Shown one piece after another: positions 17,916-26,922 of a stretch of 64,000 nt of DNA. A model generated the notes under the pieces. That model saw nothing but the letters and a program-made list of their open reading frames with translations, had not been told where the DNA came from and made no database searches. A program made the translations under genes and the position numbers. Where the stretch lies: the NCBI GenBank assembly GCA_026416125.1, contig JAOAFT010000001.1, positions 124,001 to 188,000 on the forward strand, given 5' to 3'. Origin of the DNA: Bacteroidota bacterium (GTDB lineage: Bacteria; Bacteroidota; Ignavibacteria; UBA10030). The first letter of the stretch is position 1, and the number at the start of each line of letters is the position of its first letter.

Positions 17916-19673
17916 TTGGATACAGAAAGTTCACACTCAACACACACAAAAAGCTACAAGGAATTAGCGACAAGTCGACCTCGTGTTTTAGGGTGGTTAC
18001 GTAGTGCTGCAATCCTCGATGGTGATTGGGGTACAAGTGTCGCCTATGTAATGGGAATTGGATTTTCACTCGCAGGATATGCTAGCTTTTGGCACCTCAC
18101 AGCAATGATGTTTCTCACCACACTTGTAGCTATCAACTATATTACAATATGTCGATTATATCCTAACGGTGGCGGTGTTTATACCTCGGTGTACCATCGT
18201 TCACCTATGTTGGGAGTTATTGGTGCGCTTCTTCTTGCTGCAGATTACATTGTTACAATGTCACTCTCCGTGCTTGATGCCTGTCATTATTTCAATGTCA
18301 GTAATCCTACACTAATTGCTATCATTATTGTGCTTGCCATTGGTGCTATTAATTGGTATGGCCCTAAGCACTCTGGTGGTCTCGCATTACTAATTTCTCT
18401 AATGACACTTGCTGTTCTTAGTACAATAATAGCTTTTTCATTCGAAACTGCTATAACAAAAGCACATATTGAACAACCGTCTGGAGGATTCTTTCATAAC
18501 TGGGGAATTTTTACCGGATTCGTTCTTAGTTTATCCGGCGTAGAAGCAATATCCAATATGACCGGCCTTATGCGTGATCCAGCACGAGATTCTCGACGTG
18601 CTATTCTGTCGGTCCTTACAAAAGTTGTTATTGCTAACATTCTACTTGGTTTAGCAATGCATGCTATTCCAGGATTGCAACCAGGTGATCATTTAGAAGA
18701 TATGCTTCGTTTCTTGGGCGAGCATTATGTTGGGCAATGGTTTGGTTGGTTTGTTGCATTGTCGTTAGGTATACTGCTTATATCTGCTGCAAATACTGCT
18801 CTCAACGGTCTTATTTCAGTCCAATTTCTCATGGCAATTGATCGAGAACTCCCATCATCATTACGACGCCTTAACAAATACGGTGTACCAATTCTGCCAT
18901 TTGTTATAGCAACAATTTCTCCAGTTCTTGTTCTTCTTTTTGTACACGATGTTGAAACAATGGCACACCTCTATGCAATCGGTGTTGTTGGGGCAATTAC
19001 AATGAATCTCGGATCAACTGCTACAGATAAAGACGTGAGCCTAAAACCATTTACTAAGTACCTTACAATTGCTTCTGCAATTATAATGTTACTTATTGAA
19101 ATATCAATTGCCTTGAATAAGCACGAAGCAGCAATTTTTGTTGCTATAATTCTTACGGTAGGTCTCACTGCACGCTACTATGCTAAGAAACGTTTTGTTA
19201 CACAACAAGTACCACAAGAATCTCTTGTTTCTTTACCTCAACCAACAAAAAAACGACGTCGCACATCAATTCCGTCAGCTAAATATCTACTTGCTATGAA
19301 AGGTTTCAACGAACGCCTTCTTCGTTTTGCAGTTGAGGAAGCAAAACAACGTGGAGCTCTTCTCTTTATTCTCAGAGTTCAAGAAATAGCAGTTGGTACT
19401 CTCCCTGAACGTATTGAAATGCATGTAAATGGTATCGAAGAAAAAATTGAAAAAATATGCTTAGATTCTGGTATCGATTTTCAAATAATTTCCATTCCAA
19501 GCTATGATGTTGGATATACAATTGCTGAACAAGCAGCAACATTTGGAGTCGATAGAGTTATTCTTGGCGCAACAAAACGAAGTGTACTTGAAAACATGTT
19601 GAGAGGAAATGTTGTACGCTCTCTTGGTACGCTACTTCCTGAGGATGTACAACTCATAATTTTTGGCGGTTAA
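17916..19673 (+). CDS. APC-superfamily permease fused to a C-terminal UspA domain
   Basis: This 585-aa product has about twelve membrane segments in residues 30-430 with the APC-type start LGWLRSAAILDGDWGTSVAYVMGIGFSLAG and GLVLSLSGVEAISNMTG-like helix 6 (GFVLSLSGVEAISNMTGLMRDP). A cytoplasmic UspA-like domain of about 140 residues follows (KYLLAMKGFNERLLRFAVEEAKQRGALLFILRVQE ... RVILGATKRSVLENMLRGNVVRSLGTLLPEDVQ) with the nucleotide-loop pattern G.T.......RGNVVR. It probably imports an amino acid or amine under nucleotide control; the substrate is not evident. The start is a TTG at 17916; the first in-frame ATG lies inside the conserved region and would remove helix 1. Confidence 0.88.
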   Translation: MDTESSHSTHTKSYKELATSRPRVLGWLRSAAILDGDWGTSVAYVMGIGFSLAGYASFWHLTAMMFLTTLVAINYITICRLYPNGGGVYTSVYHRSPMLGVIGALLLAADYIVTMSLSVLDACHYFNVSNPTLIAIIIVLAIGAINWYGPKHSGGLALLISLMTLAVLSTIIAFSFETAITKAHIEQPSGGFFHNWGIFTGFVLSLSGVEAISNMTGLMRDPARDSRRAILSVLTKVVIANILLGLAMHAIPGLQPGDHLEDMLRFLGEHYVGQWFGWFVALSLGILLISAANTALNGLISVQFLMAIDRELPSSLRRLNKYGVPILPFVIATISPVLVLLFVHDVETMAHLYAIGVVGAITMNLGSTATDKDVSLKPFTKYLTIASAIIMLLIEISIALNKHEAAIFVAIILTVGLTARYYAKKRFVTQQVPQESLVSLPQPTKKRRRTSIPSAKYLLAMKGFNERLLRFAVEEAKQRGALLFILRVQEIAVGTLPERIEMHVNGIEEKIEKICLDSGIDFQIISIPSYDVGYTIAEQAATFGVDRVILGATKRSVLENMLRGNVVRSLGTLLPEDVQLIIFGG

Positions 19674-19705
19674 TTTACTTCCGTCTTTCAATTCTTCTCT
19701 CTATA

Positions 19706-19733
19706 TTGCACAGTATAGTATTGAATGTATAAT
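19706..19733 (+). promoter_or_regulatory. Sigma70-type promoter for terC
   Basis: TTGCAC and TATAAT are separated by 16 bp, 24 bp upstream of the terC start. I looked for a yybP-ykoY manganese riboswitch here, but the 83-bp gap is too short and lacks its motifs. Confidence 0.45.
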
Positions 19734-19756
19734 CCTATAATGTAGGTATAAACATT

Positions 19757-20692
19757 ATGACGATTATTTGGATTGGATTCATTGTACTCATACTAATATT
19801 TCTTGCTATTGACTTAATCATTTTCAATCGCCGACCACATGAAATTACAATAAAAGAGTCCTTAGGTTGGAGTTTATTTTGGATACTACTCGCACTAGTG
19901 TTCAACGTGGGTGTATATTTTTGGTATGGACATGATTCAGCTTTACAATTCTTTACAGGTTATCTGATTGAAAAATCTTTAAGTGTCGACAACCTCTTTG
20001 TTTTCCTAATGATATTTTCATACTTCAAAGTTCCTTCAAAATATCAACACAAAGTTCTCTTTTGGGGTATTTTAGGTGCTCTTATATTTCGCGGTTTAAT
20101 GATAGCTCTCGGAGCTGCACTTATAGCAAACTTCCATTGGATCCTCTATGTGTTTGGTGTTTTTTTAATCATAACTGGTATTAAAATGGGAATCGAAAAA
20201 GAAAATCGTGAAGTTCATCCAGAACGAAACATTTTCGTTCGAATTTTTAAACGTCTCTTCCCAGTTACTGCAGGATATCACGAAGAAAAATTTTTCATTA
20301 AAATTAATAAGAAACGATATGCAACCCTACTTTTTATTGTATTAATTGTTGTCGAATCAACAGACATAGTTTTTGCAATAGATTCAATACCTGCAATCTT
20401 TGCAATTACCCACGATCCCTTTATTGTTTTTACTTCCAATGTTTTTGCAATACTTGGTCTTCGATCTCTTTATTTTGCTCTTGCCGGAATTATGGAAATT
20501 TTCTACTACCTGCGTCATGGCCTCTCGGTAATATTAACATTTGTTGGCATAAAAATGGTAGTAATCGATGTATTTCCTATTCCTATTACCGTTTCTCTTG
20601 CAGTAGTCGCATCAATCCTTTCTATTTCAATTATTGCTTCAATAATACGAAACAAACGCAAGAAACAGCTGGAAATTAAGAGCTCATCGTAA
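19757..20692 (+). CDS. TerC/Alx-family integral membrane protein
   Basis: The 311-aa protein has about nine hydrophobic segments and TerC-family motifs: GYLIEKSLSVDNLFVFLMIFSYF near the N-terminus, and VESTDIVFAIDSIPAIFAITHDPFIVFTSNVFAILGLRSLYF later. The acidic residues in SVDN and ESTD..FAIDS sit in membrane helices. Relatives include E. coli Alx and TerC, linked to manganese efflux or metallation of exported enzymes and to tellurite resistance. It is 84 bp downstream of the permease and has its own promoter-like sequence. Confidence 0.92.
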   Translation: MTIIWIGFIVLILIFLAIDLIIFNRRPHEITIKESLGWSLFWILLALVFNVGVYFWYGHDSALQFFTGYLIEKSLSVDNLFVFLMIFSYFKVPSKYQHKVLFWGILGALIFRGLMIALGAALIANFHWILYVFGVFLIITGIKMGIEKENREVHPERNIFVRIFKRLFPVTAGYHEEKFFIKINKKRYATLLFIVLIVVESTDIVFAIDSIPAIFAITHDPFIVFTSNVFAILGLRSLYFALAGIMEIFYYLRHGLSVILTFVGIKMVVIDVFPIPITVSLAVVASILSISIIASIIRNKRKKQLEIKSSS

Positions 20693-20756
20693 AAAACGTC
20701 AGCTCACTATACTACCTTAACTAATAAATTTTACAGCTTTTTAATTAATATTGAGA

Positions 20757-20785
20757 TTGACAATAAAAAATATTTTACTAAATAT
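20757..20785 (+). promoter_or_regulatory. Probable sigma70 promoter of the TetR gene
   Basis: A perfect TTGACA at 20757-20762 is followed 16-17 bp later by an AT-rich -10-like sequence (TAAATAT). The -10 overlaps the left arm of the palindrome at 20782, which fits repression by the encoded TetR protein. Confidence 0.42.
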
Positions 20786-20814
20786 TAGACCATAATACTA
20801 ATATGGTCGAATAT
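20782..20814. promoter_or_regulatory. Palindromic operator overlapping the tetR start codon
   Basis: ATATT-A-GACCATA-ATACTAA-TATGGTC-G-AATAT is an inverted repeat with 13-bp arms and only one mismatched pair, around a 7-bp centre. It ends in the ATG of the TetR gene at 20813 and overlaps the promoter's -10. Its size and position are those of an autoregulatory TetR operator. Confidence 0.68.
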
Positions 20815-21388
20815 GGGGTACACTAACGATACGGCAAAAAACGAGATTCTGGAAGCTTCAAAACGTGTTTTTCAACGTTGGGGATTTAAAAAGACTACAA
20901 TGGACGATATTGCACGAGAATCTGGGAAAGCTAAAAGTTCGCTCTACTACTACTTCAAAAGTAAAGATGACATAATCGATGCACTACTTGATAGAGAATT
21001 TGAATCAATAATTCAAAAAGCAAGAGAAAATGCTCTCCAACAACAGACAGCCAAAGAGATGCTAAAAAAGTACATCGTTGAGTCTATCGTTGCCATGAAA
21101 AACGAAATCACTCAGTATACAATAATTTGGGATGAAATTAAGCGTGATCAAAATCTAATTACAAAATTGCGAGATAAATTTCAGTCAGTAGAAGAACAAT
21201 ACATCGAAGAAATCCTTCATATTGGTTTCAAGAATAAAGAGTTTTCATTTATTTCTGCACAGGAACTAACTACTGCTGCAAAAGCAATTACAGGGATGAT
21301 CCATGCACTTGAATTATACCTTCTTCTTGAAAATGATGACATCAAGCAGGTAGATATTGCTGCTCGTTTTATTACAAATGGTATCTAA
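20813..21388 (+). CDS. TetR/AcrR-family transcriptional regulator
   Basis: The 191-aa protein has the TetR N-terminal DNA-binding domain (NEILEASKRVFQRWGFKKTTMDDIARESGKAKSSLYYYFKSKDDIIDALLDREFE, residues 9-63) and an all-helical ligand-binding domain with no recognisable subfamily. A long palindrome overlaps its start codon. It is followed in the same direction by an RND transporter, a LolA-like protein and a beta-barrel, so it most likely represses its own gene and this export cassette. The effector is unknown; a lipophilic or envelope-stress ligand would fit the cargo genes but is inference. Confidence 0.92.
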   Translation: MGYTNDTAKNEILEASKRVFQRWGFKKTTMDDIARESGKAKSSLYYYFKSKDDIIDALLDREFESIIQKARENALQQQTAKEMLKKYIVESIVAMKNEITQYTIIWDEIKRDQNLITKLRDKFQSVEEQYIEEILHIGFKNKEFSFISAQELTTAAKAITGMIHALELYLLLENDDIKQVDIAARFITNGI

Positions 21389-21441
21389 GATTATCGTGCT
21401 CGTTGGTCGTTGTTTTTCTCATCAATGGTGATTGATGACAT

Positions 21442-23742
21442 ATGAACCTTGCGAAGTTTATTATCCGTTTCCGCTTTGCTATCATTACACTCACAATTAT
21501 TTTTACCCTTATCTCAGTATATTTTTCTACACAACTCACTATAAACTCTGATTTTTCGAGTTATCTCCCTGAAAGTGATGAAGCAGTACGCGCATTAAAC
21601 TATATTAGCCATCAGTATAGTGGTAAACATATTGCAATTGTAGCAGTTAAGTCCAAAGATATATTTTTAAGGGAGACAATCGAAAAAATTCAATTTTTAA
21701 CTTCTCAATTTAAGCGCATTGATGGTGTTTCATATGTTACGAGTTTAACCAACATCATTGATATTCGAAAAAGTAACGACTTTATTGAGATTTCAAAATT
21801 GATCGATGAAAGAACTTTTCCAATTACTGATGAAAAATGTAAGGAATTGAAAGAGTATGTTCTTTCTAAAATGCTGTATCGTGGCCGTATTGTTTCTGAT
21901 GACGCATCAGTAGCACTAATAGTTTGCCGATTACGCGAAGGAAGCGATGAAATACGCATCGCCAAAGAAATCAAAAATATTATTGAGAATAATTTTAAAA
22001 ATGATTCTATATATTGTGCCGGTTATTCGTTCAATCTATTTGAAGTTAATACCATCATTGCGGATGATTTACGTACATTACTATTTATATCACTCTTAAT
22101 TATTGTTCTTGTTCTTTATGCCAGTTATAAAACAATACGTGGTGTACTCCTTCCCTTACTATCTGTCAGTATTAGTATACTCTGGACATTGGGATTTATG
22201 AGTATTTTAAAACTTCAAATATCTTTGGTCACAAATGTCATCCCGATAATACTTATAGCTGTAGGGAGCGCCTATTCAATACACGTACTAAGCAAATTTG
22301 AAGAACTATCGGAAAGCAATGACGACCGGGTTCTGCAGGTTCATAAAGTTTTAAATGAAGTCACAAAGCCAATATTTCTTGCAGCAATAACTACGATGGT
22401 TGGTTTTATATCGTTTGTTTTTGGTTCTTACTTATCTGTTATTAAAGAATTTGGTATCCTCTCTGCTGTTGGCATCTTTTTCGCGTTTGTTACTTCCCTC
22501 ACAGTTATTCCTTCTATTATTTCCTTACTTCCGATGAAATGCTCATACTCTAGTACTTCAACAACAAAGAATTCATCGCTACTGATGTATTTTGAAAACA
22601 TCGTACTTGACTTCGTAGAATTTATATCACGCAATAAAAGTACTCTTATCAAAGTAAGCATAGTAATTTCTGTTCTCTGTATTTACTTTCTTAGTACGAT
22701 TGAACGAAGCGTCGACATGACGAAGTATTTCAAAGAAGGAACAGATATTCGCATAGCATCAGAACTGATGCGCAATAAATTTAATGGTGACTTACCAATA
22801 TATTGCATCGTTCGAGGTGATATCCTCAATCCAAGAGTACTTCACGAAATAAAAAAGCTTCAAGAATTTATTAAGAGCCAACGTACTGTCTCAAATCCAT
22901 ATTCAGTTGTTGATCTTATTGAAGAGATGAACGACGTTATGGGTGAGGGTCGTACGATTCCCGATAGTAAAGATAAGGTTGAAAATCTGTGGTTTCTCCT
23001 TGAGGGAGATGAATTGGTCCGTCAAATGGTTAACTCCAGTAAGACAGAAGCTCTCATACAAGCTACAATGCCGAGCATTGATGATCCACATGAGATAGAT
23101 CTACTTAGTAAAAACATCCATTCTTTTATAACCACAAACATTGACTCATCAATCGTCACTATAACAATTACAGGCATGCCGTTCATTAACCTTCACATGG
23201 ACAAAGCCATTGTTCAAAGTCAAATCCAAAGCTTAGGCATTGCACTACTATTTGTCTTCACTTGCATGATCGTTTTACAACGATCATTTAAAGGTGGACT
23301 AATAAGCGTTATACCGATCGTCCTTACACTTCTTATCATTTTCGGTTGTATGGGTTTTTTCAATATCCCATTGAACCTAGCGACAGTACTTGTTGGTAGT
23401 ATTTCATTAGGTATTGGTATCGATTATCCGATCCATTTTATAAACCGATATCGACGAGAGTATCTCCAAACTCACAACCCGCTGTCTTCGTTAGCTATAA
23501 CACTCACAACAACAGGAAAAGCAATTTTAATAAACATTCTTACTGTTACGACAGGATTTCTCGTGTTAGTATTTAGCAATTTAGTTCCTCTTCAAAACCT
23601 AGGAATACTCATTGGTATAACGATGGTTAGTTCAGGTTTATCAACCTTAACCCTTTTACCAGCTATTTTTGTGGCAATGAAAACCTACATTTTTCTGCGT
23701 CCATTTCAAAACAAAAAAACGAACAAGGATTTAATAATGTGA
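21442..23742 (+). CDS. RND-superfamily (MMPL/HAE3-type) transporter
   Basis: The 766-aa protein has two repeats, each with one N-terminal helix, a large extracytoplasmic domain and five further helices. Repeat 1 begins AKFIIRFRFAIITLTIIFTLISVYFSTQLTINSDFSSYLPESDEA and has IILIAVGSAYSIHVLSKFEEL. Repeat 2 has GSISLGIGIDYPIHFINRYRREY and an alternating-helix end. It is shorter than tripartite AcrB-type RND pumps (over 1000 aa) and matches the MMPL/HpnN-like class that moves lipids or hydrophobic molecules. No membrane-fusion protein is nearby. The gene lies 53 bp after tetR and is followed by a LolA-like protein and an outer-membrane barrel. Confidence 0.9.
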   Translation: MNLAKFIIRFRFAIITLTIIFTLISVYFSTQLTINSDFSSYLPESDEAVRALNYISHQYSGKHIAIVAVKSKDIFLRETIEKIQFLTSQFKRIDGVSYVTSLTNIIDIRKSNDFIEISKLIDERTFPITDEKCKELKEYVLSKMLYRGRIVSDDASVALIVCRLREGSDEIRIAKEIKNIIENNFKNDSIYCAGYSFNLFEVNTIIADDLRTLLFISLLIIVLVLYASYKTIRGVLLPLLSVSISILWTLGFMSILKLQISLVTNVIPIILIAVGSAYSIHVLSKFEELSESNDDRVLQVHKVLNEVTKPIFLAAITTMVGFISFVFGSYLSVIKEFGILSAVGIFFAFVTSLTVIPSIISLLPMKCSYSSTSTTKNSSLLMYFENIVLDFVEFISRNKSTLIKVSIVISVLCIYFLSTIERSVDMTKYFKEGTDIRIASELMRNKFNGDLPIYCIVRGDILNPRVLHEIKKLQEFIKSQRTVSNPYSVVDLIEEMNDVMGEGRTIPDSKDKVENLWFLLEGDELVRQMVNSSKTEALIQATMPSIDDPHEIDLLSKNIHSFITTNIDSSIVTITITGMPFINLHMDKAIVQSQIQSLGIALLFVFTCMIVLQRSFKGGLISVIPIVLTLLIIFGCMGFFNIPLNLATVLVGSISLGIGIDYPIHFINRYRREYLQTHNPLSSLAITLTTTGKAILINILTVTTGFLVLVFSNLVPLQNLGILIGITMVSSGLSTLTLLPAIFVAMKTYIFLRPFQNKKTNKDLIM

Positions 23743-23778
23743 ACTAGTACTGTTCTTTACTTTCATGGAGGATGAGTT

Positions 23779-24525
23779 ATGAAACAACACCTTATAAGTT
23801 TTATTTTAATAAGCTTACTTTATCATCCTTTTCTGTTTGGTGACAATGAGCAACTTTCAGCTCTCGACATACTATCAAAAGTCGATGAAGTAGTCAATGC
23901 ACCGCTCGATCAAGAGTTAAAAATAAAACTTATTCTTATCGATAATCGAGGAGGACAAGAAGAACGTGAAATTATTATGTACCAAAAAGGCAGTAATAAA
24001 CGTGTAGCGAAATTTTTATCACCAGCTTCTCAACGCGGTATTGGCGTACTGTCGCTCCCCAATGATGTTATGTACTTGTATTTACCAGCATTTAAGAAAA
24101 CCCGCCGTATAGCATCACATATTAAAAATACAAGGTTCGCTGGTACAGATTTTACGTATGAAGATATGGAAGCGATACGATATTCTGACCGATACACACC
24201 AGAGTTAATAAAACATGAACAAGAATTTTACACTCTCCTATTGAAACCAAAAGATGTTTCGAAAACTGAGTATTCAAAATTGATCCTCCGAGTACGAGTA
24301 GACAATTATTTTCCAATACGAATAGAATACTACGATAAGTCTGAACAACTTGTGAAAGTTCTGCGCAGAGAGAAAATTGAAAAAGTAGGTAAATACCTTG
24401 TATCGAAGGAATCAGAAATGGAAAATATCCGAGATAAACACATTTCAAAGATGTTAATCACAGAAGCTAAATTTGATACTGGATTATCTGAAGAAATATT
24501 TACTGAACGATTCCTCATGAGGTAA
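23779..24525 (+). CDS. Outer-membrane lipoprotein-sorting (LolA/LolB-like) periplasmic protein
   Basis: The 248-aa protein has an N-terminal signal sequence (LISFILISLLYHPFLFGD) and a single domain of the outer membrane lipoprotein-sorting family. Typical stretches are IIMYQKGSNKRVAKFLSPASQRGIGVLSLPNDVMYLYLPAFKKTRRIASHIKNTRFAGTDFTYEDM and ILRVRVDNYFPIRIEYYDKSEQLVKVL. The fold is a half-barrel that holds lipid chains. Between an RND pump and an outer-membrane barrel it could ferry a lipid or other hydrophobic cargo across the periplasm. It has a GGAGG SD and lies 11 bp before the barrel gene. Confidence 0.87.
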   Translation: MKQHLISFILISLLYHPFLFGDNEQLSALDILSKVDEVVNAPLDQELKIKLILIDNRGGQEEREIIMYQKGSNKRVAKFLSPASQRGIGVLSLPNDVMYLYLPAFKKTRRIASHIKNTRFAGTDFTYEDMEAIRYSDRYTPELIKHEQEFYTLLLKPKDVSKTEYSKLILRVRVDNYFPIRIEYYDKSEQLVKVLRREKIEKVGKYLVSKESEMENIRDKHISKMLITEAKFDTGLSEEIFTERFLMR

Positions 24526-24536
24526 AAGGAGGTTGT

Positions 24537-25895
24537 ATGCGTAGTACTTTTTTCATTTCATTGATATGTGTTTTTTTTACACACTATGTTTTGCTCTCAC
24601 AAGACACTACTTCGTTGCAATCGATGAGAGTAGGAGGGTCTTTCCAAGGAGAGAACAGAGTCCAAATTCAAGGAAACAATGAATTAACGTGGCATGAGTA
24701 CAGACTTGCCATTACATTAGAAGGTAAACCAACCGAAAAGACTTCATTCTATAGTGACTTTTGGATACGTACACTTGGTACTCCATATCTTCATACTATC
24801 AATGAGCTATTTTCTGCTAACAATGTCAACCCTGCTGAATTACAACTTCGAGAAGCATATGTAGACTTCTATGATTTCCTTATAAGTAATCTTGATCTTC
24901 GTATAGGTCGTCAGCGGATTGCATGGGGTACTGCTGATAGACTTAATCCTACTGATAACCTCAATCCATACGATCTCGAAGACATTTGGGATTTCGGCAG
25001 ACACCTCGGTTCAGATGCTATCCAACTCACATACTATAGCGATAACTATAAATTGAATTGTGTTTTTATTCCAAGTTTCACACCTGCTGCATTACCACGA
25101 GGTTACGGAGCTACAGCTCTACTTTCATTTTCGGAACTACCTCGTGGTATTGTTCTGGATAACATCACAAATACAATACTACTTCCTAAAAAAACTTTGT
25201 GGAATAATTCACTCGCAGGCATTAGAGTGACAAGACATATTTTCGATTTCGATTTTTCACTAAGTTATGTATATGGGCGTGATTGTTTTCCACTAGTTAA
25301 AAAAACTGTCATAATCCCAACAACACAATTAAATTTCCATGCCTACAATGAACTCATCTACCCGCGCTTGAAAATTATCGGCATTGATTTCACTGGAGCA
25401 ATCATCGATCTAGGTATTTGGGGAGAAGCGGCTATTTTCTACCCTAATGAAGTATCAGCACTAAATGACTTATCTGCGGTTGGAAGTGGTGTTCAACAGT
25501 TTATCGTTCTAGAGAAAAAACCATACGTTAAGTATGTTATAGGAGCCGATTATACATTTTCTAACGGAATATATTTTAATGGCCAATATTTACATGGATT
25601 TATTCATGAACGAGGGGCTGATAACCTCGAAAATTATATTATATTCACCAGCGAATGGAAGTTACTAGAGGATAAATTAAAATTAATTCCCTTCGGCGGT
25701 GGTATTGCAATAAAAGATTTTAGATCTATTGGGAAGGCGTATGCGTTCGTTCTTGCCCCTGAAATTACCTACTATCCTGTTCAAAATGCTGAATTCTCTC
25801 TAGGTAGTCGTATAATTGATGGCAAAGGCTCTACTGTCTTTGGTAAGCTGAAGGAATATGATGAACTCTATGTAAAAGTAAAATATAGTTTCTAG
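24537..25895 (+). CDS. Outer-membrane beta-barrel protein (DUF1302-like porin)
   Basis: The 452-aa protein has a signal peptide (FFISLICVFFTHYVLLSQ), repeated amphipathic beta-strands and a terminal Phe (ELYVKVKYSF), the signature of BAM-assembled barrels. The segment LQLREAYVDFYDFLISNLDLRIGRQRIAWGTADRLNPTDNLNPYDLEDIWDFGRHLGSDAIQL matches the RIGRQ..WG......P.D..NP.DL pattern of DUF1302-like proteins. It has the SD AAAGGAGGTT and is the last gene of the TetR-RND-LolA-like set. It is probably the outer-membrane exit or docking barrel for the same cargo. Specific function unknown. Confidence 0.83.
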   Translation: MRSTFFISLICVFFTHYVLLSQDTTSLQSMRVGGSFQGENRVQIQGNNELTWHEYRLAITLEGKPTEKTSFYSDFWIRTLGTPYLHTINELFSANNVNPAELQLREAYVDFYDFLISNLDLRIGRQRIAWGTADRLNPTDNLNPYDLEDIWDFGRHLGSDAIQLTYYSDNYKLNCVFIPSFTPAALPRGYGATALLSFSELPRGIVLDNITNTILLPKKTLWNNSLAGIRVTRHIFDFDFSLSYVYGRDCFPLVKKTVIIPTTQLNFHAYNELIYPRLKIIGIDFTGAIIDLGIWGEAAIFYPNEVSALNDLSAVGSGVQQFIVLEKKPYVKYVIGADYTFSNGIYFNGQYLHGFIHERGADNLENYIIFTSEWKLLEDKLKLIPFGGGIAIKDFRSIGKAYAFVLAPEITYYPVQNAEFSLGSRIIDGKGSTVFGKLKEYDELYVKVKYSF

Positions 25896-26050
25896 CTTCA
25901 ATACTCCATTACAATAAAGCATTTTTCACTTCATAAAGTTTTGTACGAAATTGTAAATGTATATATAAGTAAAGATATGGTTCGTGTACCAACGGAGAAT
26001 GAAGCTTTTTTAGTTTTTAGAAACACTTCTCATAGTTGATGAAACACTTG

Positions 26051-26124
26051 TAGCGGGGGAGGGATTCGAACCCACGACCTGCGGATTATGATTCCGTCGC
26101 TCTGACCAGCTGAGCTACCCCGCC
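26051..26124 (-). tRNA. tRNA-Met (CAU anticodon)
   Basis: The minus strand folds as a 74-nt tRNA starting GGCGGGGTAGCTCAGCTGG with anticodon loop ATCATAA (CAU) and T-loop TTCGAAT. CCA is not encoded. Pairings G1-U72, A27-C43 and U50-U64 are imperfect. The anticodon stem lacks the three G-C pairs of an initiator, so it is an elongator tRNA-Met, or possibly tRNA-Ile with a lysidine-modified CAU. Confidence 0.85.
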
Positions 26125-26224
26125 GTTGTTCACTAAATATATATTAAGTGAAAACAAAATACCTTTGAAAAAAATACATTACACCATAAGTTAAAAAATT
26201 ATTCTCACTTTTCAAATACAACAT

Positions 26225-26761
26225 TCACACACATTTAGCACTTTTTTTATTTTCAATTGAAATTGCTCCTTCTAAGCGTAATAAAAATTCTTTTGTTTTT
26301 TCACCAGCAGCATACCCACCGAGTGTTTCATCAGAAGCAATCACTCTATGACATGGAATAACTATTGGTAACGGATTTTCACCATTTGCACGACCAACAG
26401 CACGGAATGCTCTCTCATTTCCTATACGATGCGCTAGCTGTTTATAAGTAATAGTAGTACCATATGGAATATGCCGGAGTGCTTTCCACACTCTTCGTTG
26501 AAACTCTGTTCCTCGTAAATCTATTCGTGAACGAAACTTTACCAAACGCCGTTCAAAGTATCGTGTAAGTTCATCAATTATTTGTTTATTTTTCGAATAC
26601 GATTCTACAAGTTCACATCCATTCGTGTTTTCCTCAAGCCAACGAAGAAACTCTTTCTTTGATTGACCAGGTATTGATATTTTACATACTCCCTTCTCTG
26701 TTGATGCGACATAAATTGTACCTATCTTCGAAAAAAAAGAGGCATAGTATACTCTTCCCAT
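26225..26761 (-). CDS. ogt: Methylated-DNA-[protein]-cysteine S-methyltransferase
   Basis: The 178-aa protein has an N-terminal domain and the C-terminal alkyltransferase domain: GTEFQRRVWKALRHIPYGTTITYKQLAHRIGNERAFRAVGRANGENPLPIVIPCHRVIASDETLGGYAAG. The PCHRV motif contains the acceptor Cys, and the RAVGRAN region is the DNA-binding helix. It repairs O6-methylguanine by irreversible transfer to the Cys. It is preceded by AAGGGGG as SD. It stands between tRNA-Met and the giant outer-membrane protein, all on the minus strand. Confidence 0.95.
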   Translation of the reverse strand: MGRVYYASFFSKIGTIYVASTEKGVCKISIPGQSKKEFLRWLEENTNGCELVESYSKNKQIIDELTRYFERRLVKFRSRIDLRGTEFQRRVWKALRHIPYGTTITYKQLAHRIGNERAFRAVGRANGENPLPIVIPCHRVIASDETLGGYAAGEKTKEFLLRLEGAISIENKKSAKCV

Positions 26762-26922
26762 AGACCCCCTTCAATAATTGTGAATTGTTATTGATGATGA
26801 TACGATCACTTAACACTGCATGCCAGTAATACGTGCGTTGAAATGTTAGTAAAAATGATAGTCAAAGGCAAGAATTTATATATCCTTCATTCAAAAATAT
26901 GACTCTCCGGCTTGACACAGAA

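Noticed and set aside
19674-19756. yybP-ykoY manganese riboswitch before terC
   Set aside because: The gap is only 83 bp and I see neither the conserved loops nor a terminator; only a promoter-like pair is present.
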